The position numbers were made by a program, and so were the translations under genes. A DNA stretch of 6,271 bases, taken from Bacteroidales bacterium. GTDB taxonomy: Bacteria; Bacteroidota; Bacteroidia; Bacteroidales; WCHB1-69. The notes below the pieces were generated by a model, which searched no databases, was not told the origin of the DNA, and saw only the letters and a list, made by a program, of their open reading frames with translations. Shown here piece by piece: positions 1-6,271 of this stretch (within the stretch, counting starts at the first letter, position 1; each line of letters starts with the position of its first letter). Location of the stretch: the NCBI GenBank assembly GCA_024400715.1, contig JAKSMH010000073.1:1-6271 (forward strand), given 5' to 3'.

Positions 1-13
1 TAAATCACATAAA

Positions 14-970
14 ATGAATAAAAAATACTTATTATTGGCCATCTTCATTATGGCCGTCTTTTTCGCAGCTTGTGGTCTAAAAAATCACGACAATGAGGAA
101 ATAAGCGACAATGAACTAATGAGTTACCCCACCTCCATCATTGCCGATACCATTACGGCCAATATCGGTGACCAATCAGAACTATATCCAGTCAGCGAGG
201 AATTTATCGAGGATTTCTTAGAACAGCTCAACGACTACGAGGGCAAACACATCACCATTACCAACAAAACCCCCGAAGAATGGGGTATTTCCTGTGTGGA
301 ACGCCTTCCTGAAGGCAGAGAACTATGGCTGCTCCGGTCAATAGACCGCGAATGGGCCTACTTGGTTATCACGTCTGGTTTTGGCACGCAACGCATCCTG
401 GACCTTATTCCCGTGGGCTTAAATTTAGCCAAGCAAGACAACGAAATGTTAGAAACCGAAATATGGGAAACCTACCGAGAATCCGACGGTTCTTTTATCG
501 TCCACAAAAACTACGAATGGATTAAGAATTTGGACACCAACGCCACGCAACACGGCATCAACAATTACCAGCGAAAATCCTATTTCGTGGATAGATACGT
601 CATCAACGACCTTTGCCGCTTTGAATGCACCGAAGTCAACGATTCCGTTCCAGAATATAGTGCCGTCGTCTTCTTTTACGAAAACACTGTCAAACCCGAC
701 GGTTGGGACGATACTGTCGAGATGCTGCAAGCTTTCTGCGAAGACAGACAGGTTTACTATGAAGAAGTTGCCACAGGTTTCAACGATGTGGCTATTCACG
801 ACTTTATGCTCAACGAAATAACCCGTGTTGACATCACGCCCTATACCGAGGAAGTCCGCGCCGGAATGATTATGCTTAAAAAAGGCGAAGCTCCCAAAAC
901 GGTACGTTTCGGGAGCTTCGAAAGAATGCAAATTGAAATCAAACGTTATTTCAAAATGCTCAATATCTAA
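14..970 (+). CDS. Putative lipoprotein of unknown function
   Basis: I do not recognise a named domain in this 318-residue protein. It starts with a lipoprotein signal peptide: Lys3-Lys4, a hydrophobic run at about 5-19, and a lipobox-like FAAC that puts the lipidated cysteine at Cys20. Acidic residues follow soon after (Asp26, Glu28, Glu29), which in Bacteroidota can favour export to the outer surface, but the match to known export signals is loose. The mature part is acidic and rich in aromatic residues, with no transmembrane helix and no obvious repeats or catalytic motif, so a binding or structural role is possible but unsupported. The start is chosen because the signal peptide begins right there; no in-frame stop is visible in the 13 bases upstream, so the promoter and any preceding gene are outside the window. 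It converges with the M16 peptidase gene, 2 bp apart, and no terminator of its own is visible. Gene reality is well supported; function is unknown. Confidence 0.85.
   Translation: MNKKYLLLAIFIMAVFFAACGLKNHDNEEISDNELMSYPTSIIADTITANIGDQSELYPVSEEFIEDFLEQLNDYEGKHITITNKTPEEWGISCVERLPEGRELWLLRSIDREWAYLVITSGFGTQRILDLIPVGLNLAKQDNEMLETEIWETYRESDGSFIVHKNYEWIKNLDTNATQHGINNYQRKSYFVDRYVINDLCRFECTEVNDSVPEYSAVVFFYENTVKPDGWDDTVEMLQAFCEDRQVYYEEVATGFNDVAIHDFMLNEITRVDITPYTEEVRAGMIMLKKGEAPKTVRFGSFERMQIEIKRYFKMLNI
878..920 (-). terminator. Intrinsic terminator of the M16 peptidase transcript, inside the convergent lipoprotein gene
   Basis: Read on the minus strand, bases 920-906 pair with 900-886 as a continuous 15-bp stem closed by a 5-base loop (905-901). 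The outer 10 bp are perfect and rich in G/C (CGAAGCTCCC with GGGAGCTTCG). Two C residues follow, then six T residues (883-878), which is a standard rho-independent layout. The single non-Watson-Crick position (910 with 896) is a G-U wobble in minus-strand RNA but an A-C mismatch in plus-strand RNA, and the plus side has no T-run, so the element points only one way. It lies 52 bases beyond the peptidase stop codon and encodes about residues 291-303 of the lipoprotein. Confidence 0.85.
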
Positions 971-972
971 GT

Positions 973-3786
973 TTATTTCTGCATAGATTCAGGATATAAG
1001 TACATCTTCACATACTTGTCAACATCAAAGTTGGCCTTCAAGAAGTTAACGATATCTTCTTTGGTCACACTATTGATTCTTTCAGTCGTTGTATTGATGC
1101 TGTTGATGTTTGCATCATTGTCATAATATTTGTTAGCGATGTAGCTCAACCAAGTACCGTTCTTCTTCAATGAAGTTTCGTGGTCATTGATCATCTGCTT
1201 TTTCACTTTGTCCAAAGTTTCGTCAGATGGTCCGTTGGCTTGGAAATCTTTCAGGATATTGAAAACGGCATTAGACAGATTATCGGTGTTGTCTGGAGAG
1301 CAGCTGAACATCACCATCATACTATAAGACGGCTTGGGTTCGTTGTCCGAACTCATCTGCAACATAGGAGAATAAACGCCACTCATTTTTTCACGAATAG
1401 TGGCAATTAACTCAATTTGCAGTGCTTCATTGATTTCAGCAACAATCATCCTGTTTTTAGGTGTCCATTCCATTTCGTGGTCATAGGCAATGCCCACCCA
1501 GCTCTGTTGTTCGCTACCGGCATAAACATTTTCCACAATCTGATGATCTGGAAAACCTTTTACCACTTCGTATTTTGGAGTTTCCTTTTCAGAAGAAGTT
1601 GGAAGAGATCCTAAATAAAGTTCAATGTATTCCTTGATGAGCTGTTCGTCGAAATTACCCACAAAAGTATAAACGAAATCGGCAGGGTTGGCAAAACGCT
1701 GTTGATACAATTGGAATGCTCTGGTATAATCCACGGCATCCACATCTTCCTTGCTCAACAATGGTTTTTGATAAGGATCGTTCTGAGCCACTTTATCATA
1801 GAAAGACAAAATGAACTTATACATAGGATTGGCAGACAACATTTTGATTTGTTCAAGGTATTCACTGGTTACCAATTCAAGAACGGTCGTATCTTGTCTT
1901 GGAGAAGTAAAGAATGCGTGCAAATATTGGAAGAAGAACTCAAGGTCTTTCGGCGTAGATGAACCGCTAAATCCTTCGTCAAATAAGCCAATATAAGGAG
2001 TAACGCCTACGTTTTTGCCTTTCATTTTCTTTTCCAAGGAAGAATAATCCAATTCGGAAATACCGGCACGATCCACGAAGCTGCAAGCGAAATGCAAAGC
2101 AGGAAGATCACATTCGTAATAAAGACTCATACCGCCTTTACTTTTAGCTGAGAATAAAATCTGATCGTTCTTATAATCAGTTTTCTTCAAAACGACCACA
2201 ATGCCATTGTTCAAGGTAAGTTCTGTAGCATCAATTTCCGTCAATTCCTTGGTGTTGATGATAGAACCGGCTTTCAGTTCTTCTTTATTCACCAATTCCA
2301 CATCTTTATATGTGTCAACGTATGGAGTTACATCTTTGTTGCCAGGATTGGTAACAGCTGACAAAACTTGTGCTTCGGTAGGAACATTCACACCTTCTTT
2401 TTCGGGAGCCATCACGATAGCCACCAGGTTTTCATCGGTAATCCAGTTTTTAGCCAATGCGTTAACTTCTTCAATAGTGATATCTTCCAAATACTTCTTG
2501 GCGTAATTGTATTCTCTCTTAGCACCAGGAATTGGGTCGTGATGCAAATAGTTGGCCACATATTCCGAAGCGAATCTTGAGGATTCCGTCTTCTTAACTT
2601 CGTTAGCGGCGATTTCATACAAGTTGAGTAATTCTTCCTTGGCACGATTCAATTCGGTCTGGAGGAAACCGTGTTGAAGCACACGCTGGTCTTCACGCAT
2701 CAAAGCTTCGATACTTTCAATAATCTTGTTTTCCTTGCAGGAAATCTGGCAGCCATACATATCGGTACTACCAATTAATCCGGAATAACCGCAGCTGGCA
2801 CTCAAGAAAGGACAGGCGGGATTTTGGGTCATCTCGCTTAAACGAGAATCATACATCATATTATATAAATCGTGTTTCAGACTGGTTCTAAAATCACCCA
2901 CCGTTTTCATCACGAAATGAGGGTGTTTACGGATAATCATCACGGTATTTCCCATAGCTTCCTTATCAGTGGCCACAACAGCCAAAGGCTCTTTATTAGA
3001 TGCGATAGAGAAATCTTCTTTCACGCGAGGATTCTTGACAGGTTTGATTTTTCCGAACTGCTTTTTAATTTGAGCTTCCATAGCATCCACATCGATATCA
3101 CCGACAACGATAACGGCCTGCACACCAGGACGGTACCAATCGTGATAAAAATCCTTAATGGTTTGGTGTTTGAAGCCGTTGATTACTTCAATCAAGCCGA
3201 TAGGCATACGTACCGCATAACGGGAATCCTTGAAAAGCACCGGCCACCAAACTTTCTGCATTCTATCGCTGGCACCTAAGCCCATACGATATTCTTCAGC
3301 GATGACGCCTCTTTCGGATTCGATTTCCTTGGCATCATAAAGCAAACCATTGGCCCAGCCGTTCAAGATGTCCAAGCCCATTTGGATGTATTCGGGTTTG
3401 TCGTTGGGCATAGTCAATTCATAAACGGTTTCATCAAATGAAGTGTAGGCATTGATACCAATACCGAAAGTAACACCGATTTTTTGCAATTCGCTAATCA
3501 TCGTGTTGTTGGGGTAGCCTTTAATACCATTGAAGGCCATGTGTTCGGTAAAGTGAGCCAAACCGCGTTGGTCTTCGTTTTCCTGGCAAGAACCAGCGTT
3601 CACTGCCAAACGGAATTCAACACGATTTTCAGGTTTTTTGTTGGCACGGATGTAATAGGTCATGCCGTTGTCCAATTTTCCGATTTTCACGTTCGGATCG
3701 GGATTAATAGGCGCATTCAAATCCTGTGCCGAAACAGCACCGATGGTAAGGATTAATGCCGCCAAAACGAACAATAATTTTTTCAT
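973..3786 (-). CDS. Secreted M16 family zinc metallopeptidase (insulinase/pitrilysin-like)
   Basis: This 937-residue protein is a zinc endopeptidase of family M16, which cuts unfolded or short peptides inside a closed chamber formed by two homologous halves. A Sec signal peptide covers 1-20 with likely cleavage after AVSA, so it acts in the periplasm or at the outer membrane; there is no lipobox. The inverted zinc motif HxxEH is HFTEH at 78-82 (His78, Glu81, His82), and the downstream glutamates Glu158 and Glu165 in ERGVIAEE match the conserved pair of the family, so the N-terminal half should be active. FYHDWYRP at 213-220 and VIVVGDID begin the first M16_C domain. The second half lacks HxxEH, as is normal; its C-terminal domain includes FVYTFVGNFD (704-713) and the conserved Arg798/Tyr805 pair in IREKMSGVYS. 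Length is normal for the long Bacteroidota members. The start codon directly precedes the signal peptide. The natural substrate cannot be told from the sequence. Confidence 0.95.
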   Translation of the reverse strand: MKKLLFVLAALILTIGAVSAQDLNAPINPDPNVKIGKLDNGMTYYIRANKKPENRVEFRLAVNAGSCQENEDQRGLAHFTEHMAFNGIKGYPNNTMISELQKIGVTFGIGINAYTSFDETVYELTMPNDKPEYIQMGLDILNGWANGLLYDAKEIESERGVIAEEYRMGLGASDRMQKVWWPVLFKDSRYAVRMPIGLIEVINGFKHQTIKDFYHDWYRPGVQAVIVVGDIDVDAMEAQIKKQFGKIKPVKNPRVKEDFSIASNKEPLAVVATDKEAMGNTVMIIRKHPHFVMKTVGDFRTSLKHDLYNMMYDSRLSEMTQNPACPFLSASCGYSGLIGSTDMYGCQISCKENKIIESIEALMREDQRVLQHGFLQTELNRAKEELLNLYEIAANEVKKTESSRFASEYVANYLHHDPIPGAKREYNYAKKYLEDITIEEVNALAKNWITDENLVAIVMAPEKEGVNVPTEAQVLSAVTNPGNKDVTPYVDTYKDVELVNKEELKAGSIINTKELTEIDATELTLNNGIVVVLKKTDYKNDQILFSAKSKGGMSLYYECDLPALHFACSFVDRAGISELDYSSLEKKMKGKNVGVTPYIGLFDEGFSGSSTPKDLEFFFQYLHAFFTSPRQDTTVLELVTSEYLEQIKMLSANPMYKFILSFYDKVAQNDPYQKPLLSKEDVDAVDYTRAFQLYQQRFANPADFVYTFVGNFDEQLIKEYIELYLGSLPTSSEKETPKYEVVKGFPDHQIVENVYAGSEQQSWVGIAYDHEMEWTPKNRMIVAEINEALQIELIATIREKMSGVYSPMLQMSSDNEPKPSYSMMVMFSCSPDNTDNLSNAVFNILKDFQANGPSDETLDKVKKQMINDHETSLKKNGTWLSYIANKYYDNDANINSINTTTERINSVTKEDIVNFLKANFDVDKYVKMYLYPESMQK

Positions 3787-3841
3787 CTTCTTTAAATTTG
3801 TTATTGATAATAAGTTACGTTACAATTTTTCCTTTTCAATT

Positions 3842-3863
3842 AAAAGTGTAAAAATACACTTTT
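3842..3863. repeat. Perfect 9-bp inverted repeat in the spacer before the M16 gene (terminator or operator)
   Basis: AAAAGTGTA (3842-3850) and TACACTTTT (3855-3863) are perfect inverted copies separated by AAAA, with further T residues after the right arm on the plus strand. It lies between the end of the membrane-protein gene and the start of the peptidase gene. One reading is a weak, AT-rich terminator for the sigma-factor operon, since the minus transcript would form a hairpin ending in UUUU. The other is an operator, because the palindrome covers the candidate -7 box of the peptidase promoter. The stem holds only two G/C pairs per arm, so terminator strength is doubtful. Confidence 0.5.
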
Positions 3864-3879
3864 TTTATATAACAGCAAA
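3849..3879 (-). promoter_or_regulatory. Candidate Bacteroidota-type promoter for the M16 peptidase gene
   Basis: On the minus strand a TTTG (3879-3876) is followed after exactly 19 bases by TATTTTTA (3856-3849). The known primary-sigma consensus of Bacteroidota is TTTG, about 19-21 bases, then TAnnTTTG, so the -7 box matches at all fixed positions except the last. The predicted transcript would carry an untranslated leader of roughly 55-60 bases before the peptidase start codon. The surrounding DNA is very AT-rich, so a chance match is possible. Confidence 0.45.
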
Positions 3880-3898
3880 TGATAATTTTCCTGAAGCA

Positions 3899-4465
3899 TT
3901 ATTCTTCAATCTGTTTAATGATCGCGTCGCTGTTTTTCAGCACCCTACGGACCATCATCAAGCCCACAAAAAGTCCGATACATCCACCAATAACACCACC
4001 CCAAATCGCAAATATGGGATTATGAAAATGTGGGGCCACCGTCATCAAAAATAAAACGCAAAACACAATAACGATAGGAAGTTCCACACACAGGGTAATG
4101 ACATACGCCTTCTTGAGCCGTCTCATTTTCTGTGCCACGGTCTTCAAATCGTCATTCATAATCAGCTTTTCGCGCACCGGCCTGTGAATCAACACCGTTG
4201 CCATCGCATCGGCAGAAACCATGACAACGACAAAAATCAACAACCACACAGGCAAGAACGGAAAACAAAACGGATATATAATCACACAAAACAATGCCAT
4301 ACAAATATCAATCCAAACCTGCTTATTGATAGAAGAGAGTCTAAATCTCATCGTTTCACGCATTAATTTCTCATTAATAATATCCTCGTGTTCTAACTTT
4401 TTACGCAATAGTTCCATTTGGGAACGCATTTCCTCTAATTCTTGAAATTCTTGTACATCTTCCAT
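3899..4465 (-). CDS. Four-helix membrane protein with N-terminal coiled coil; candidate anti-sigma partner
   Basis: No named family is recognised in this 188-residue protein. Residues 1-40 are rich in Glu, Leu, Arg and Lys with heptad-like spacing and look like a cytoplasmic coiled coil. Four hydrophobic segments follow at about 51-70, 72-92, 121-143 and 150-172, arranged as two hairpins joined by a basic, charged loop (about 93-120). There is no signal peptide, so the N-terminus, loop and charged tail probably face the cytoplasm. The gene starts 11 bases after the stop codon of the ECF sigma factor on the same strand, so the two are almost surely co-transcribed. Known ECF operons often encode a membrane anti-sigma factor in this slot, and the coiled coil could hold the sigma factor; this is inference, because no classical zinc-binding anti-sigma motif (HxxxCxxC) or FecR-like domain is present. 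A sensor or unrelated membrane protein remains possible. Confidence 0.85.
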   Translation of the reverse strand: MEDVQEFQELEEMRSQMELLRKKLEHEDIINEKLMRETMRFRLSSINKQVWIDICMALFCVIIYPFCFPFLPVWLLIFVVVMVSADAMATVLIHRPVREKLIMNDDLKTVAQKMRRLKKAYVITLCVELPIVIVFCVLFLMTVAPHFHNPIFAIWGGVIGGCIGLFVGLMMVRRVLKNSDAIIKQIEE

Positions 4466-4476
4466 AAGGCAAAATT

Positions 4477-4971
4477 TTATCCGTTAGACATTTGCATTAA
4501 TTGTTGTTTGATTCGAACCAGCTTCACGCTGACATTTTTGGCACTGATACCCACGATAGCCGCAATTTCATCGTAGCTGAGGTTTTCCAACCATAGCAAC
4601 ACGATAGCCCGATCGACAAGTCCCAACTTGCTAATACGGGCATTCAGCATTTGAATTTGCTTGGTGTCGGTATCGTCATCAGAAAAGAGGTCAGCGGCCA
4701 TTTCCAATGGAACTTTTTCGCCCATTCGTTTCTTTTTGCGGTCGGCCGAGATGCAGGTATTCAGAGCCACACGCCAAATCCAAGTTTCCACTTTCGACTC
4801 GCCCCTAAAATTGTCAAAACCCTTCCAGAGGTTAATCAAGATATCTTGAAACAAGTCAGCCACCTCATCGGCATCCTTTGAAAACATATAACACACGGTA
4901 TAAATCATGGTTTTATGTTTTTTTACCAATACCTCAAATTCTTTTTCCTTCGATTCCATTCGTAATGTCAT
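4477..4971 (-). CDS. ECF-type RNA polymerase sigma-70 factor
   Basis: This 164-residue protein has the compact two-domain layout of ECF sigma factors, which bring RNA polymerase to special promoters. Region 2 spans about 11-80: DEVADLFQDILINLW (35-49) is the core-binding helix and VETWIWRVALNTCISADRKKK (61-81) is the part that melts and reads the -10 element. An acidic linker (about 90-105) leads to region 4 (about 106-160), where LSYDEIAAIVGISAKNVSVK (131-150) is the helix-turn-helix that reads the -35 element. Regions 1 and 3 are absent, as expected. A TAG codon lies directly before the first ATG in frame, so Met1 or Met5 is the start. It is followed 11 bases later by a membrane protein that may control it, and it lies 63 bp downstream of the cyclo-ligase gene. 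Its target genes and signal are not visible in the sequence. Confidence 0.93.
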   Translation of the reverse strand: MTLRMESKEKEFEVLVKKHKTMIYTVCYMFSKDADEVADLFQDILINLWKGFDNFRGESKVETWIWRVALNTCISADRKKKRMGEKVPLEMAADLFSDDDTDTKQIQMLNARISKLGLVDRAIVLLWLENLSYDEIAAIVGISAKNVSVKLVRIKQQLMQMSNG

Positions 4972-5034
4972 CTATTCTCGAATCAATTGTCAATTATATG
5001 ACGCACAAAAAATGAAAAAACTACAAATTTCAAC

Positions 5035-5568
5035 TTAAAATGAAATAATTTCATCCATTTTTACATCTGTTGGTTCCGTAGGAATTTCTTCAACAAATTG
5101 AAAATCAAAACAAATACCTATTTTTTTCACTTGCTGATACCTACAGAGAAAACGGTCGTAATAGCCTCGTCCACGTCCCAGTCGGTTTCCGTTTTTGTCA
5201 AAAGCCACGCCCGGCACCACAATCAAATCATAATCGCCTTGATAAGCTTCGTCTTGCGGCTCTAAAATATTAAAATCGCCCACGGCAAACCCTGTATTTT
5301 CTGACAATTCTACGGGAATGATGTCATCCCCCACCACCGTTGGCAGGATAATTTTTTTATGGTGACGCCATTGTTCAACGAATTGTTGGGTTTGCACCTC
5401 ATCGGGCAGCGAACTGTACAACATCACCGTGCGGGCGTTCACAAAATCGGGATGTTGCACCAACTTGGCCATAATCGCTTGCGATTGTGTAGCCAATTGC
5501 TCTGCACTATGCTGTTTTTTCAACATTTTAATATTCGCTCTCAATTCTTTTTTTGAAATCATCATCAT
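5035..5568 (-). CDS. 5-formyltetrahydrofolate cyclo-ligase (5,10-methenyltetrahydrofolate synthetase)
   Basis: The 177-residue product matches the cyclo-ligase family (EC 6.3.3.2; the E. coli member is YgfA/Fau). The cytoplasmic enzyme uses ATP to convert 5-formyltetrahydrofolate to 5,10-methenyltetrahydrofolate, which returns a stored folate form to one-carbon metabolism. Visible hallmarks are the N-terminal KKELR (6-10), YSSLPDEVQT (51-60) in the folate-binding part, PGVAFD (119-124), the glycine-rich RLGRGRGYYDRFL (129-141) that handles phosphate and ATP, and the C-terminal GICFDFQ plus IPTEPTDVKMD. Length is normal for a short bacterial member. Three consecutive ATG codons (5568, 5565, 5562) open the gene and any of them could be used. 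A -7-like box lies just upstream. The sigma-factor gene follows 63 bp downstream in the same direction; read-through is possible but no functional link is evident. Confidence 0.95.
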   Translation of the reverse strand: MMMISKKELRANIKMLKKQHSAEQLATQSQAIMAKLVQHPDFVNARTVMLYSSLPDEVQTQQFVEQWRHHKKIILPTVVGDDIIPVELSENTGFAVGDFNILEPQDEAYQGDYDLIVVPGVAFDKNGNRLGRGRGYYDRFLCRYQQVKKIGICFDFQFVEEIPTEPTDVKMDEIISF

Positions 5569-5579
5569 TCATTTTTTTG

Positions 5580-5587
5580 CAAAGATA
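5580..5587 (-). promoter_or_regulatory. -7 box of a candidate promoter for the cyclo-ligase gene
   Basis: TATCTTTG on the minus strand (5587-5580) is a full match to the Bacteroidota -7 consensus TAnnTTTG. No TTTG stands 19-21 bases upstream, so the -33 box is weak or missing. The box ends only 11 bases before the first possible start codon, which would give a very short leader. Confidence 0.45.
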
Positions 5588-5595
5588 ATGTTTTT

Positions 5596-5633
5596 TCGGA
5601 AAATTATCCCATATAATCTTGTTGAAATTCCGA
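5596..5633. repeat. Nested inverted repeat in the divergent promoter region
   Basis: TCGGAA (5596-5601) and TTCCGA (5628-5633) are inverted copies that enclose a second pair, ATTAT (5603-5607) and ATAAT (5613-5617). A run of seven T follows at 5636-5642 on the plus strand. It lies between the two divergent promoter boxes, so it could be a regulator site, or a weak terminator for plus-strand reading towards the PHP-like gene. The arms are short and the outer loop is long, so chance is a real option. Confidence 0.25.
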
Positions 5634-5694
5634 TATTTTTTTAGCGAATAAGAAAATAGCCCAACAGGTCAAACCGACACAAGATTTATTTCCG

Positions 5695-5702
5695 TACATT
5701 TG
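5695..5702 (+). promoter_or_regulatory. -7 box of a candidate promoter for the PHP-like gene
   Basis: TACATTTG, followed by C, is a full match to the Bacteroidota -7 consensus TAnnTTTG. It ends 26 bases before the ATG at 5729, leaving room for a leader of about 20 bases that includes a weak AGGA-like sequence near the start codon. A clear TTTG -33 box at the expected distance is not seen. Confidence 0.5.
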
Positions 5703-5728
5703 CATTTTAAATTGTATAAAATAGGAAT

Positions 5729-6271
5729 ATGCGGATCTGGACACTTTTCGGCAAAATATTACTTTGGATTATCGGCTGTTTTTTGGGTTTGCTTCTCATT
5801 ATCAACCTTTTTGTTCCCGTTTATGATTTTGACGAGCCCAAACCATTCCACGGCAACTACTGGCATAACCCCTACGGAAACATAGATTCCACGGCCTGGT
5901 TACGTTGCAATTTCCACGCTCATTCACGCATTGCCGGCGGCGTTACCAACGGTCGCAACAACACGCCATTTCTAATCGACAGTGTCTATCATTTGCTTGG
6001 ATTTGCACACAGCGGAATTTCAAACTACAATAAAATCTGCGATTTCGGAGCCCAACGCAGCGACTTCATTCCTGCCTACGAGCACGGCTACGGCATTTTC
6101 AAAATACACCAACTCTGCTTGGGAGCCCGTAAGGTACGGCGTCTTGACTATCCCTTCTGGCAAACACTGAGTATGAAGCAACATACCCTAAATCAAATTG
6201 GTAAAGATTGTGAATTGGTCATTCCCGCACATCCAAATTTCGTAAAAGGAGGTTATGCGGCCACCGATTTC
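5729..6271 (+). CDS. Membrane-anchored PHP-like domain protein, 3' end cut off by the window
   Basis: An open frame of 181 codons runs from ATG 5729 to the window edge without a stop. An in-frame TAA at 5717 and the promoter box before it support this start. Residues about 9-31 form one hydrophobic helix after a short basic N-terminus, so it is probably an inner-membrane anchor or uncleaved signal with the rest in the periplasm. The soluble part resembles the PHP family of metal-dependent phosphoesterases: NFHAHS (61-66) matches the DxHxHS motif with His63 and His65 kept, Glu118 in FIPAYEHG and His127 in HQLCLGA fit later metal ligands, and VIPAHPN (165-171, His168) fits the AHP motif. The first Asp is Asn61, and the usual TDH is SNY (98-100), so some ligands are lost. 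The family call is from motif order only; catalytic activity and substrate are uncertain. Confidence 0.8.
   Translation, partial: MRIWTLFGKILLWIIGCFLGLLLIINLFVPVYDFDEPKPFHGNYWHNPYGNIDSTAWLRCNFHAHSRIAGGVTNGRNNTPFLIDSVYHLLGFAHSGISNYNKICDFGAQRSDFIPAYEHGYGIFKIHQLCLGARKVRRLDYPFWQTLSMKQHTLNQIGKDCELVIPAHPNFVKGGYAATDF

Noticed and set aside
449..931. A 160-codon open frame on the minus strand inside the lipoprotein gene
   Set aside because: It lies antisense to a gene with a clear signal peptide and shows no recognisable domain or start context; it also contains the terminator hairpin. It is a shadow frame.
2872..3279. A 135-codon open frame on the plus strand
   Set aside because: It is antisense to the conserved N-terminal half of the M16 peptidase and shows no signal peptide, domain or promoter.
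4991..5027. Possible promoter for the sigma-factor gene: TTTG (5027-5024) and TATAATTG (4998-4991) on the minus strand
   Set aside because: The boxes are 25 bases apart instead of 19-21 and the -7 box has a mismatch, in a very AT-rich spacer.
5039..5053. Small inverted repeat ATGAAA/TTTCAT at the end of the cyclo-ligase gene, followed by T-rich sequence, as a terminator
   Set aside because: The stem is six almost pure A/T pairs inside the coding sequence and the T-runs start well after it, so it is too weak to call.
5982..6170. A 62-codon open frame on the plus strand
   Set aside because: It is another frame of the PHP-like gene, whose own frame carries the His motifs and continues to the window edge.

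Overview
The window looks like a chromosomal piece of a Bacteroidota genome, most likely order Bacteroidales. Supporting signs are a two-domain M16 zinc peptidase of about 940 residues with a signal peptide, an ECF sigma factor paired with a small membrane protein, matches to the Bacteroidota promoter -7 box TAnnTTTG, little use of Shine-Dalgarno sequences, and AT-rich spacers around moderate-GC genes. There are no rRNA or tRNA genes, CRISPR arrays, insertion sequences or phage genes. Genes fill almost everything; the longest gap is 160 bp.

Layout: (1) 14-970, plus strand, a lipoprotein of unknown function. (2) 973-3786, minus strand, a secreted M16 (insulinase/pitrilysin family) metallopeptidase that converges on gene 1 with only 2 bp between the stop codons. 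A strong one-directional intrinsic terminator for the peptidase transcript lies inside the lipoprotein gene (878-920). (3) 3787-3898, a 112-bp spacer holding a promoter-like pair of boxes and a perfect 9-bp inverted repeat. (4) 3899-4465, minus, a four-helix membrane protein with a coiled-coil N-terminus, 11 bp behind (5) 4477-4971, minus, an ECF-type sigma-70 factor; the two look like a sigma/regulator operon. (6) 5035-5568, minus, 5-formyltetrahydrofolate cyclo-ligase. (7) 5569-5728, a divergent promoter region. (8) 5729-6271, plus, the 5' part of a membrane-anchored PHP-like protein that runs off the right edge, so it has no stop codon inside the window.

How the genes may work together: the cyclo-ligase is a folate housekeeping enzyme and probably a neighbour only. 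The sigma factor and its membrane partner suggest sensing at the envelope. The peptidase follows in the same orientation but appears to have its own promoter, so control of it by this sigma factor is only a hypothesis. I see no convincing undescribed defence or mobile system. The most interesting points are the terminator embedded in the convergent gene, the sigma/membrane-protein pair, the promoter overlapping a palindrome, and the truncated PHP-like gene with an eroded motif.
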